Of a DNA stretch of 55,448 nt, positions 35,647 to 44,769 are shown piece after piece (position 1 is the stretch's first letter; each line of letters opens with the position of its first letter). Below the pieces are notes generated by a model. That model saw only the letters and a list, made by a program, of their open reading frames with translations, was not told where the DNA came from and ran no database searches. The DNA lies in the NCBI GenBank assembly GCA_031263485.1, contig JAISFS010000182.1:1-55448 (forward strand). Direction: 5' to 3'. Origin of the DNA: Deltaproteobacteria bacterium (GTDB lineage Bacteria > Desulfobacterota > Desulfarculia > Adiutricales > Adiutricaceae). Made by a program: the position numbers and the translations under genes.

Positions 35647-38600
35647 TCATCCCCGGTCGTGGCCGCCGGTCCCCGCAACGCCGCCATCGTTCGCGCCTCC
35701 CGGCCCCTTGGCCCTGCCGGCCCGCCTGCGGTAACCGACGAAGAAGATCGCGATGAGCGCCAGCACGAAGATAGACAGCGTCCACTCGACTCCGGAGGAG
35801 CTGAGCGAGGTGTCTTCAGCGGGGTTGGCGACGTTCTCCATCTTGAGGCCCCGCACGCTCTCGGCGTCCGCGGCCCCGTCGGCCTGATGCTCGGCGCTCG
35901 ACCGGTCCTCGGGCCGGTCATGAGGCCTGGCGTCGGACGCGGGAGGGTTGGAGTCCATCTCGGCGCGGCGGTCGCCCAGATCCTTTATCATCCGCCGGTT
36001 GTCCTCGAGCTGTTCCTCCAGGCTCTTCTGGGCCATCTGCTCTATCGCGAGCTTGAACTCGGCTACCAGTTCCGGCGCCATCACGCCGGGGAGGGAGACG
36101 ATGTTCACGACCATCTGGTTCAGCTGGGGGTTGTTGCAGGTGTGGTCGCAGCAGGCGACGCCCCGCTCGATCACGCTCGTCGCGTAGTCGACGGCCAGCT
36201 TCTGCCGGACCTCGTCGGAGGGCTCCCAATAGCCCTTGCGCACGGTCTCCAGCATGCGCCCGGTAATCGACTGGAACGCCCAGGGGTTGCTCTCGTCCAT
36301 GAATTCCGGGACGCCCTCGCCGTACTTGTCCTCGATGTACACCTCGTAGGTCTGGTCCCAGATCCCCGGGTCCACGTCCTGCGGCACGGTCACCTGGAAG
36401 CCGAAGAGGTACTCCACGTACTTGGCCAGCTGAAGCGCGCCCGCGTACCCCTCGCCCTTCATGCCCCGGATCCAGGTGGGGTTCAGGTAGCGGGTCCTGG
36501 CCTCGAAGCCGATGAGCGTGTCCAGGCCCGTCATGGCCACCTTGCCGGGGGAGCGCTGGTCGGTCATGAGCGTCTCGGGCGCGGCGCCGCCGGACACGGA
36601 GGTGATGGCCATGGCTAGCCCGCCCAGGTAGCCGAAGTAGTCGTCATCGTCCATGATCCCGAACAGGTGAGAGCTCATGGAGTGCCAGGCTATCTTCGAT
36701 CCCGCCAGGTTCAATTCCAGGGAATCCCTGGCCGGGGCGCCCCAGAGATCCGCCCCGAAGGCGTAGCCCGAGTGCTCCCTGAAGGCCAGCGCCACGTCGT
36801 CCGGGTCGTCCCAGGAGCCCGAGGACGAGACGGACTCCGGCACCCGGTTCCCGTAGTTGCCGGGGCTTTCGGAAAAGATCCTGGCCCTCGAGAAACGGCC
36901 GGCGTCCTCCTCCGAGTAGCCCTTGGAGAGGAGCGCCCGGCGGTTGTCCTCGTCGTTTCTCGCGATGAAGTTCTCGATGTCGTCCTGGAGCGCCGCCTGG
37001 CGGATGGCGTTGTCCAGGAATATTATCTTGTCCGGGAAGAGGTCCCGGTACAGCCCGGAGGCGTCCACGGTCACGTCTATCCTGGGCCGCCCCAGCACCC
37101 TGCCGGGGATGGGCCGGGTGCCCGTCACCATACCCGACGGCGCCCACTGCGGTTCGGCGCCTATGAGCGCCAGCACCGTCGACTCGTTCACGCCCTGGTT
37201 GCGCAACGCCTCGACGGCCCAGACGACCACCGCGACCTTGTCGGGGTACTCCCCGTGCTCGTTCACGTAGTCCTCGATTATCCTGTCCGCAGCCTCCTGG
37301 CCCAGCCGCCAGGCCTCGGGGGTGGGGAGCCTGCCCGGGGAGATCCCGTAGAAGTCGCGGCCGCTCGGGAGCGCCTCTGGGTTGCGGGCGGGGTCGTTTC
37401 CCTCCCCCGGCACCACGTAGCGCCCCGAGAGGCCCCTGAGGAGCCCGGCGAACTCGTTTTCGCCGGAGGCGTCCAGCCTCCGCCCCGACTCGCCCGCGTC
37501 GAGGCCGGGGTTCTCGCGGGCCATCACGTCCAGAAGCGATCCCCGGGCGTCCCCCGAAGGGCTCGTGCCGAAGGTGTGGAGCCCGTACGGGACGTCCGCC
37601 TCGGCCATGTACTCCAGATAGACCGAGAGGGCCCGGACCTCCTCGGGCCCATCTATGGAATCCACGCGCAGATCCTTTTCGAGCGAGAGCCCCGCCGCCA
37701 GATCCCTTATCTGCGCGAGGTACTCGCCCGCGGTCGCGGAATCCATTGACGACGCCTGCAGGTAGGAGTCGGCCAGCCGGGAGAGCGTCTCGTATTCCTG
37801 GTACCGCCCGGCCGTCACCAGCGGCGGGATGAGGTGGTCCACCACGACCGCCCTGCCCCGGCGCTTGGCCTGGAGACCCTCGCCCACCACGTCCAGGTTG
37901 TAGGGGTAGATGTCCGGGAGGGTGCCCAGCAGCACCTCGGGCGGGTCGTGAAGGGCCATGCCCGCCTGCTTGCCCGGCATCCATTCCAGGGTCCCGTGGG
38001 TGCCCAGATGCACCACGGCGTCCGCGCCCCAGACGTGCTCCAGCCACAGGTACAGCCCTAGGTACTGGTGGTGCGGGAAGATGAAGCGGTCGTGGTAGAG
38101 CCTCATGGGGTCGTCCTCCATGGCCCGGGCCCCCTGGGGCATGATGGCCAGGTTGCCCCTGACGATGACCGGCAGGACCAGCTTCCCGTCCCGCGTCATG
38201 ACGTCGCCCTGCTCGGGGGGCCCCCACTGCTCAAGGACGTTCCGCCTGTACTCCTCCGGGAGACGGTCGAAAAGATCCCTGTATTCGGAGATCGGCCACA
38301 GGACCGCGGTCCCGCCCTCGATCATGGCGTCCAGCTCGCCCGGCGCCCAGGCCCCCACGTTGCGCCCGCCGCGCAGGACGAGCTCCTTCACCTGCTCCTC
38401 GTCCAGGGGCGGGTCGTCGTCGACCGCGTAACCCTCGGCCTTGAGCCTGGAGGCGATGTCGGCGAGGCTCCGGAAGACGTTCAGGAACGCGGCCCCGATG
38501 GAGTGCTTGCCGCGGGAGTTGTTGTAGTAGATGACGGCGACCTTGCGCTCGGCGGGAGGCTTGCGGGCCAGAGACAGATGGCGCATGATCCTCCGGCCCA

Positions 38601-39750
38601 GATGCCTGGTCCCGTCCTCCATGGCGTCCCAGCGGTAGACCCGTTCGCCCCGCGCCGTGCGGTCCTCCGCCTTGCCCATCACGAGGCTGGGCTCGATCGC
38701 CCCCGAGGTCTCCGGGTTGTCCAGGTTCCAGACGACGTCCAGCGCCGGGATGCCCTGGGGGCTCTCGCGCCACTCGCCCGTCGTCTGGCTGTAGAGGTTT
38801 ATCGCGTTGAAGATCGGCACGTCCAGATCAGTGATGGCTTCCTTCATGCCCTCGGCGTACGCCAGGTAGAACTTGAGGGTGAGCGACGCCACCGCGTCCA
38901 CCCGGCTCCTGCGGCCCTCGTCCAGGAGAAGCGTCTCGATGAGCGGCAGCTCGCTGCCGAAGGCGGGCATCACGTTGAAGCCCTCCTCTTCCAGGATCCG
39001 CACGATCGCGTCCAGCGCCGGCCTCTGGCCCTGCATGAGGAACGCCTCGTAGAACATGAGCGCCAGCCAGGGCCTGTCCCCAGAGTAGCCGGGCCTCGTC
39101 CGGTACCATTCCATGAAGCCGTCAGCGGTCTGGAAGTTCGCCGGTGCGTCCGGATGGTAGACGCCCTTGCTCGGTATATCCTCCAGAGGCCCGTATTCCA
39201 GGCCCGGCACGACCTTGAGGCTCAGGATCCGCCGCACGGCGTTCACGACGTTCGGCCCTGAGAGGTAGTCGTAGTAGGAGCTGGCGACCTCGTCGAAGAC
39301 GTAGCCCTCGCGCCTGAGCTTGTCGTCGTCGGCGGAACCGCGCATGGCGTAGACGGTCGTGCCCGGCTTGCCTATGATCCCGCGCCCTGAAATCCAGTCG
39401 GTATGCCTGTGGTCCATGATGTCCACGAGCACCGCGTCGCTCCCGGAAATGAACTCGAACGCCTCGTCGCCGTCCAGGAGATCAGCCAGGCAGAAGAGCC
39501 TCACGTTGACCCCTTCGGCGAATTCCGTGCCGTCCATGGCCTCGTGGACCATCCAGCTGTCGGAGTCGGAGATTATCATGGAGACGTCCGCGGCCCTCGC
39601 GGGGGCGGCGGACGCCAGGGCCAGGACCGCGGCGGCCGCCAGGGCGGCAGGGACGGCGGCGGACGCCAGGGCGGCGGGGACGTCGGAGCGGGCCGCTGAG
39701 GATGCTTTCCTGGCCGCTTGCCGATCGGGGGCCGAAGTGAAGGTTGGCAT
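35647..39750 (-). CDS. Exported, membrane-anchored CobN-like chelatase (first copy)
   Basis: 1367 residues from the ATG at 39750, which follows GAGGACAGACCC; an upstream ATG at 39792 lacks such a site. A signal peptide (VLALASAAPARAADVSMI) precedes the whole CobN/magnesium-chelatase H fold. Hallmarks include HLGTHGTLEWMPGKQAG (His585), VVVDHLIPPLV, LGTLPDIYPYNLDVVGEG, DFYGISPGRLPT, KVAVVVWAVEALRNQGVNES, GRPRIDVTVDASGLYRDLFP and NPTWIRGMKGEGYAG. After an acidic, low-complexity linker a C-terminal helix (WTLSIFVLALIAIFFVGY) and RRRAGRAK anchor the protein, with the catalytic body in the periplasm. Cytoplasmic CobN inserts cobalt in aerobic B12 synthesis with CobS and CobT; neither is here. Exported CobN-like proteins of haem-uptake loci (HmuS) are reported to take iron out of haem, so a metal-removing role on a tetrapyrrole is a real option. 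Encoded downstream of its paralogue. Confidence 0.92.
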   Translation of the reverse strand: MPTFTSAPDRQAARKASSAARSDVPAALASAAVPAALAAAAVLALASAAPARAADVSMIISDSDSWMVHEAMDGTEFAEGVNVRLFCLADLLDGDEAFEFISGSDAVLVDIMDHRHTDWISGRGIIGKPGTTVYAMRGSADDDKLRREGYVFDEVASSYYDYLSGPNVVNAVRRILSLKVVPGLEYGPLEDIPSKGVYHPDAPANFQTADGFMEWYRTRPGYSGDRPWLALMFYEAFLMQGQRPALDAIVRILEEEGFNVMPAFGSELPLIETLLLDEGRRSRVDAVASLTLKFYLAYAEGMKEAITDLDVPIFNAINLYSQTTGEWRESPQGIPALDVVWNLDNPETSGAIEPSLVMGKAEDRTARGERVYRWDAMEDGTRHLGRRIMRHLSLARKPPAERKVAVIYYNNSRGKHSIGAAFLNVFRSLADIASRLKAEGYAVDDDPPLDEEQVKELVLRGGRNVGAWAPGELDAMIEGGTAVLWPISEYRDLFDRLPEEYRRNVLEQWGPPEQGDVMTRDGKLVLPVIVRGNLAIMPQGARAMEDDPMRLYHDRFIFPHHQYLGLYLWLEHVWGADAVVHLGTHGTLEWMPGKQAGMALHDPPEVLLGTLPDIYPYNLDVVGEGLQAKRRGRAVVVDHLIPPLVTAGRYQEYETLSRLADSYLQASSMDSATAGEYLAQIRDLAAGLSLEKDLRVDSIDGPEEVRALSVYLEYMAEADVPYGLHTFGTSPSGDARGSLLDVMARENPGLDAGESGRRLDASGENEFAGLLRGLSGRYVVPGEGNDPARNPEALPSGRDFYGISPGRLPTPEAWRLGQEAADRIIEDYVNEHGEYPDKVAVVVWAVEALRNQGVNESTVLALIGAEPQWAPSGMVTGTRPIPGRVLGRPRIDVTVDASGLYRDLFPDKIIFLDNAIRQAALQDDIENFIARNDEDNRRALLSKGYSEEDAGRFSRARIFSESPGNYGNRVPESVSSSGSWDDPDDVALAFREHSGYAFGADLWGAPARDSLELNLAGSKIAWHSMSSHLFGIMDDDDYFGYLGGLAMAITSVSGGAAPETLMTDQRSPGKVAMTGLDTLIGFEARTRYLNPTWIRGMKGEGYAGALQLAKYVEYLFGFQVTVPQDVDPGIWDQTYEVYIEDKYGEGVPEFMDESNPWAFQSITGRMLETVRKGYWEPSDEVRQKLAVDYATSVIERGVACCDHTCNNPQLNQMVVNIVSLPGVMAPELVAEFKLAIEQMAQKSLEEQLEDNRRMIKDLGDRRAEMDSNPPASDARPHDRPEDRSSAEHQADGAADAESVRGLKMENVANPAEDTSLSSSGVEWTLSIFVLALIAIFFVGYRRRAGRAKGPGGANDGGVAGTGGHDRG

Positions 39751-40236
39751 GGGTCTGTCCTCTGAATTCGTGCTGTCGGGCCGGCGGCTCACCGGGCGAG
39801 GGGTCGCGGGGACGGAGGCGCCGGGCTGTCAGCGTCCGGTTCCACGGCTTCTTTGCGGGCGATCTGTTCGGGATCTAATATCAACTATTTAAGATAGGCG
39901 GCGTATTGCGGGTTACCGATATCATTGATATAAAGTCCAAGGAAGTTATCTCGTATTCTGCCTAAGGTCGTTGACGCATATCGTTCCATCATCGATCCTG
40001 GTGGTTTTCGGCAAATTCTCCACACTCCCGGATATCCATGGGAGCGGATTGCGCCTTCTGGGGAATGCGGTACGACGCGAATCTTAAACCCGGCCCGGCC
40101 CGGCATGACCGGCCAGGACCGGCAGTCCCGGCCTGGTTGCCGGGCATATCCGACCGGGTTTGGCGGCCAGGCATGACCGGCCAAGACCGACAAGCCCGTT
40201 CGATCATGCAGGGCTTATCCGGGAACATGCCTATCA
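39751..40236. other. Gap between the two CobN-like genes
   Basis: 486 bp. It contains an 11-bp palindrome TATCATTGATA (39920-39930) in an AT-rich block about 170 bp upstream of the first CobN-like gene, and two spaced copies of GGCATGACCGGCCA(A/G)GACCG (about 40100 and 40171). No gene was recognised. Confidence 0.5.
39920..39930. promoter_or_regulatory. Palindrome TATCATTGATA, possible operator
   Basis: A perfect 5+1+5 inverted repeat inside GATATCATTGATATAA, the only AT-rich stretch upstream of the first CobN-like gene. It resembles half of a Fur-type box, but the match is too weak to name a regulator. Confidence 0.3.
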
Positions 40237-43200
40237 TCAAAGCTCCGCGGAGTCGTCTCCGGCTTCGGTCTTGGCGGCGGCTGTCCGATCGCCATCTGGC
40301 GTCTGCGCCTCGGCCTTGCCGGAACCGACCGCCGCGTCCATTCGTGACGCTGTCTTTTCTGCCCCGGCATCCCCTTCAGTCGCCCTGCCCGGACCGGCAT
40401 GCGCCCCGGAAGCAGCGCCAGGCAGGGACAACGCATCGGCGCCGGGTCCTGACGCCGCGCCGTTGCCGTCCGTGCCGACGCCGCCGTCCCTCTTGGCTCT
40501 GCCGGCCCTCCTGCGGTACCCGACGAAGAATATAGCCAGAAGCGCCAGCACGAACACGGATAGCGTCCATTCGATGCCGGGGGAGCCGGGCGAGGCGTCC
40601 TCCGAAGGGCTGGACACGTTCTCCATCTTGAGGCCGCGTACGCTCTCGCCCTCGGAAGTCTCGTCCGTCTGCCTGTCGGATCCGGCCTGGGTCTGGGGAG
40701 CAGTCTCGGGGACGGTCGGGGGGGTCGTCTCGGGGACTGCCGGGGGGGGCGCCTCGGGGACTGCCGGGGGAGCCGCCTCGGGGACTGCCGGAGGAGCCGC
40801 CTCGGGGACTGCCGGGGGAGCCGCCTCGGGGACTGCCGGGGGAGCCGCCTCGAGGGCGGACGGTGGCTCTGCGGGGGAGGGCGGATTGGAGTCGAGCACC
40901 GCGCGGCGGTCGCCCAGATCCTTCAGCATCACTGTGAGCTTGGCAAGCTGATCCTCCAGGGTCTTCCTGGTCACCTGCTCCAAGGCATCCCTGAACCGTT
41001 CCACCGACTCCGGCGCCATCACGCCGGGTTGCGAGACGATGTCCACGACCATCAGGTTGAGCCGCGGGTTGTTGGAGAGGTAGCCGCCGTTCGATGCCCC
41101 GCGCTCGATCACGCTCGTTGCGTACTCGACCGCGAGCCTCCGGCGGACCTCGTCGGACGGGTCCCAGTAGCCCTTGCGCACGGCCTCGAGCATCCTGCCC
41201 GTCAGCGACTGGTAGGCCCAGGGGTTGTCCCGTTCCATGAACTCCGCTATGCCGTCCCCGTACCAGTCCTCGACGTAGACCTCGTAGGTCCGGTCCCAGA
41301 AACCCGGGTCCACGTCCTGGGGCACGGTCACCTGGTAGGCGAAGAGGTTGTCCACGAAAGCGGACATCTGTCCCGCGCCCGCGTAGCCCTCCTCCTTCAT
41401 GCCTCGAATCCAGACGGGATTCAGGTATCTGGCCCGCATCTCGGCGCCTATCACGTCGTCGAGGCCGGTCACGAGCGCCTTGCCGCGGGAGCGCTGGTCG
41501 GTCACGAGCGTCTCCGGCGCCGCGCCTTCAGACAGGGACGCGATGGCCGCGGCGAGCCCTCCGAGGTACCCGTTGAACTCGTCGCTGTCCAGCACCCCGT
41601 ACAGATGCGAACTGAGCGAGTGCCAGGCTATCTTCGAGCCCGCCAGGTTGAGCTCCAGGGAGTCCCGGGCCGGCTCGCCCCAGACGTCCGTCCCGTACGC
41701 GTAGCCCGTGTGCTCGCGGAACGTCAGCGCCACTGCGCCCGGGTCATCCCAGGTCCCGGACGAGGCGATGACGTCCGACACCCGGTTCCCGTAGGTGGCG
41801 GGCCTTTCGGAGAAGACGCGAGCGCGGGAGAAGCGGCCCGCGTCCTCCTCTGAATAGCCGCGGGCGAGAAGCGCCTCGCGGTTGCCCGCGTCGTTTCGGG
41901 CGATGAAGTTCTCCACGTCGTCCTGGAGCGCCGCCTGGCGGATGGCCTCGTCCAGGAACATGATCCTGTCGGGGAAGACGTCCCGGTACAGCCCGGAGGC
42001 GTCGACCGTCACGTCTATCCTGGGCCGCCCCAGCTCCCTGCCGGGGATGGGCCGGGTGCCTGTCACCATGCCCGAGGAGGCCCACTGGGGCTCGACCCCT
42101 ATGAGCGCGAGCACGGTCGACTCGTTCACGCCCTCGTTGCGCATGGCTTCCAGCGCCCAGACGACCACGGCCACCTTGTCGGGGTACTCCCCGTGCGCGC
42201 TCACGTAGTCCGAGATCATCCTGTCAGCCGCCTCCTGGCCCAGCCGCCAGGCCTCGCGGGTGGGAAGCCTGCCCGGCGAGATCGCGTAGAAGTTGCGGCC
42301 GGTCGGGAGCGCGTTCGGGTTGCGGGCGGGATCCTTGCCTTCCCCCGGCTCCACCCATCTCCCGGAGAGCCCCCGCAGGAGCCCCGCGAACTCGTTCGGG
42401 CCGGAGGCATCGAGCTTCCTGCGCGACCCGTCCATGTCCAGGCCGGGGTTCTCGCGGGCCATCGCATCCAGAAGCGACTCCGCCGCTTCCCCGGACGGGC
42501 CGGTCCCGAAGGTGTGGAGCCCGTACGGAACGTCCGCCCGATCCAGGCGCTCCAGGTACTCAGAGAGCGCCCGGACGGCCTCTGGCCCGTCGATCGCGTC
42601 CAGTCCCAGCTCCCTCTCCAGGCCCAGCGCGGAGACGAGCTCCCGAATCTCCCCGAGGTACACACCTGCGGTCGCCGAATCCCTCGCCGCGGCCGCACGG
42701 TAGGAATCCGTCAGCTCGGAGAGCGTCAGGAACTCCCGGTACAGCCCCGCCCTGACCAGCGGCGGGATGAGGTGGTCTATCAGCACGGCCCTGCCCCGGC
42801 GCTTGGCCTGGATACCTTCGGCAAGGACGTCCATGTTGAAGGGGTAGATGTTCGGGAGGGTCCCCGTCAGCACCTCGGGGGAATCGGAAAGGGCCAGGCC
42901 CGCCTGCTTGCCGGGCATCCACTCGAGCGTCCCGTAGGAGCCCAGATGCACTACGGCGTCCGCCTTCCAGACATGCTCCAGCCAGAGGTAGACCGCGAGA
43001 TACTGGTGGTGGGGGTAGATCAGGGTCTCGTGGTAGAGCATGGCGAGGTCGTCCCCATAGGCCATGGACGCCTGCGGGATCATGAGGACGTTCCCCCTGG
43101 CGATGACGGGCAGGACCAGCTTCCCGTCCTTGGCCATGATATCCGTCTCCTCGGGGGGGCCCCACTGGTCAAGGACGTTTCGGCGGAACTCCTCGGGGAG

Positions 43201-44769
43201 CCCGTCGAAAAGCTCCCTGTACTCGGACACGGGCCACATGACCGCGGTCCCGCTCTCGACGAGGGCGTCCAGCTCGCCGGGGGCCCAGCTTCCCACGTTG
43301 CGCCCGCCGCGCAACACCAGATCCTTGACCTGTTCCTCGTCAAGCGGCGGGTCGGCGTCGACTGCGTAGCCCTCCGCCTGGAGCCTGGCGAGGATGTCCG
43401 CGAGGCTCCTGAAGACGTTAAGGTACGAGGCGGCTATGCCGTGTTTGTCCTGGGCGCTGTTGTAGTAGAGGATCGCGACCTTCTTCTCGGGGGCAGGCTT
43501 CCGGGCGAGTTCGGCATGCCGCCTTATCCGCCTCGCCATATGCCTGGCCTCGTCCTCCATGAGGTCCCAGCGGTAGACCCTGGCGCCCCTGGAGCTTCTG
43601 GCCTCGACCTTGCCGGACAAGAGGTTCGGCTCGATTACCCCCGACGTCTCGGGGCTGTCCAGGTTCCAGACCACGTCCGTCGCCGGTAGGCCCTGAGGGC
43701 TCGCCCGCCACTCGCCTATCGTCAGGCTGTAGAGGTTTATGGCGTTGAAGACCGGCACGCCCAGATCGGCAAGGGCCTCCTTGAGTCCATCGGAATACGA
43801 CATGTAGAACTTCAGGTTGAACGCAGCCACGGCGTCCACCCGTCCCTCGCGGGCGTCGTCCAGGAGAAGCTCCTCCAGGACCCTCAGATCCCTCCCGAAG
43901 GCCGGCATGACGTTCAGTCCCTCGTCCTCGAGGACGCGCACGAGGGCTTCCAGGGCCATCTTCTGCCCCTCCAGGAGAAACGTCTCGAAGAACATTACGG
44001 CCACCCACGGCCTGTCCTCCGAATAGCCCGGCCTCGAGCGGTACCATTCAAAAAAGGCGTCCGCAGTCCCGAAGCTTTCGGGGGCTTCGGGATGGTAGAC
44101 TCCGATGTCACGGATCCCCTCCGGCGGCCCGTACGCGAGCCCCGGAACCAGCTTGAGGCTCAGCGCCCGCCGCACGGCGTTAAGGACGTTCGACTCGGTG
44201 AGGTAGTAATAGTACCGTTCGAGATCCTCATCGAAGACGTAGCCTTCGGACCTGAGCCTTTCGTCGTCGCCCGACCGGCGCAGGGCGTAGAGAGCGACGC
44301 CAGGCTTTCCCGGAAGCCCTCGCTCGCGGACCCAGAGGGTCAGCTTGTGGTCCATGACGTCCACGAGCACCGCCTCGCTTCCGCCCACGAACCCTGCGGC
44401 TCCGCCGCCATCATCACCATCATCATCATCACCATCATCATCGTCATCATCATCGTCCAGGAGATCCGCCAGGCAGAAGACCTTGACTGACACACCGTCT
44501 GCGAAGCGGGTCACGTCCACGAACTCGTGGACCATCATGCTGTCGGAGTCGGAGACTATCATGGAGACGTCCGCCGCAAGGGCAGGGACGGACGAGGCGA
44601 TGACGAGCGCAGCGGCGGCGAGAGCCGCCGTGCTCGCCGCCAGGACCAGGGCAACCGTGACATTGGGGGAAGTCAGGGCATGGGCGGTTACCGCACAGCG
44701 GGCAGCGAGGGCAGTGCCGGGGGCCTCCCGGGCCTGTCGGAGCGAGGAGCTTGAATAGTCTTGAAGCAT
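40237..44769 (-). CDS. Exported, membrane-anchored CobN-like chelatase (second copy, enlarged)
   Basis: 1510 residues from the ATG at 44769, preceded by GAGGATCGACAC, the same spacing and sequence type as in the paralogue. The frame is open 187 codons further upstream without family resemblance. Signal peptide (VLAASTAALAAAALVIASSVPALAADVSMI), CobN fold and C-terminal anchor (WTLSVFVLALLAIFFVGYRRRAGRAK in two parts) correspond to the first copy. Three differences stand out. The invariant THG of the HLGTHG motif is SYG here (Tyr612). An Asp-rich insertion follows LADLL at residues about 104-121. The linker before the anchor contains 8-residue PAVPEAAP repeats, and about 90 extra residues follow the anchor in the cytoplasm. 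Either it has a changed substrate or metal, or it is less active. It lies upstream of the first copy in the same orientation, 486 bp apart. Confidence 0.9.
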   Translation of the reverse strand: MLQDYSSSSLRQAREAPGTALAARCAVTAHALTSPNVTVALVLAASTAALAAAALVIASSVPALAADVSMIVSDSDSMMVHEFVDVTRFADGVSVKVFCLADLLDDDDDDDDGDDDDGDDGGGAAGFVGGSEAVLVDVMDHKLTLWVRERGLPGKPGVALYALRRSGDDERLRSEGYVFDEDLERYYYYLTESNVLNAVRRALSLKLVPGLAYGPPEGIRDIGVYHPEAPESFGTADAFFEWYRSRPGYSEDRPWVAVMFFETFLLEGQKMALEALVRVLEDEGLNVMPAFGRDLRVLEELLLDDAREGRVDAVAAFNLKFYMSYSDGLKEALADLGVPVFNAINLYSLTIGEWRASPQGLPATDVVWNLDSPETSGVIEPNLLSGKVEARSSRGARVYRWDLMEDEARHMARRIRRHAELARKPAPEKKVAILYYNSAQDKHGIAASYLNVFRSLADILARLQAEGYAVDADPPLDEEQVKDLVLRGGRNVGSWAPGELDALVESGTAVMWPVSEYRELFDGLPEEFRRNVLDQWGPPEETDIMAKDGKLVLPVIARGNVLMIPQASMAYGDDLAMLYHETLIYPHHQYLAVYLWLEHVWKADAVVHLGSYGTLEWMPGKQAGLALSDSPEVLTGTLPNIYPFNMDVLAEGIQAKRRGRAVLIDHLIPPLVRAGLYREFLTLSELTDSYRAAAARDSATAGVYLGEIRELVSALGLERELGLDAIDGPEAVRALSEYLERLDRADVPYGLHTFGTGPSGEAAESLLDAMARENPGLDMDGSRRKLDASGPNEFAGLLRGLSGRWVEPGEGKDPARNPNALPTGRNFYAISPGRLPTREAWRLGQEAADRMISDYVSAHGEYPDKVAVVVWALEAMRNEGVNESTVLALIGVEPQWASSGMVTGTRPIPGRELGRPRIDVTVDASGLYRDVFPDRIMFLDEAIRQAALQDDVENFIARNDAGNREALLARGYSEEDAGRFSRARVFSERPATYGNRVSDVIASSGTWDDPGAVALTFREHTGYAYGTDVWGEPARDSLELNLAGSKIAWHSLSSHLYGVLDSDEFNGYLGGLAAAIASLSEGAAPETLVTDQRSRGKALVTGLDDVIGAEMRARYLNPVWIRGMKEEGYAGAGQMSAFVDNLFAYQVTVPQDVDPGFWDRTYEVYVEDWYGDGIAEFMERDNPWAYQSLTGRMLEAVRKGYWDPSDEVRRRLAVEYATSVIERGASNGGYLSNNPRLNLMVVDIVSQPGVMAPESVERFRDALEQVTRKTLEDQLAKLTVMLKDLGDRRAVLDSNPPSPAEPPSALEAAPPAVPEAAPPAVPEAAPPAVPEAAPPAVPEAPPPAVPETTPPTVPETAPQTQAGSDRQTDETSEGESVRGLKMENVSSPSEDASPGSPGIEWTLSVFVLALLAIFFVGYRRRAGRAKRDGGVGTDGNGAASGPGADALSLPGAASGAHAGPGRATEGDAGAEKTASRMDAAVGSGKAEAQTPDGDRTAAAKTEAGDDSAEL
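40698..40860. repeat. 24-bp coding repeat (PAVPEAAP) in the CobN-like linker
   Basis: About six copies of a 24-bp unit (GACTGCCGGGGGAGCCGCCT + CGGG) encode a proline/alanine-rich spacer between the chelatase body and the membrane anchor. Several copies are identical, so the spacer length is likely to vary. Confidence 0.85.
44404..44460. repeat. Trinucleotide (CAT/GTC-type) microsatellite encoding poly-Asp
   Basis: A run of CAT/CAC/CGT triplets on the plus strand encodes Asp with a few Gly in the second CobN-like protein. The first copy has only DGDEAFEF at this place. Slippage here changes protein length without changing frame. Confidence 0.9.

Noticed and set aside
35188-43689. Long plus-strand open frames opposite the CobN-like genes
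   Set aside because: Shadows of the CobN-like reading frames; no domain, no ribosome binding site.
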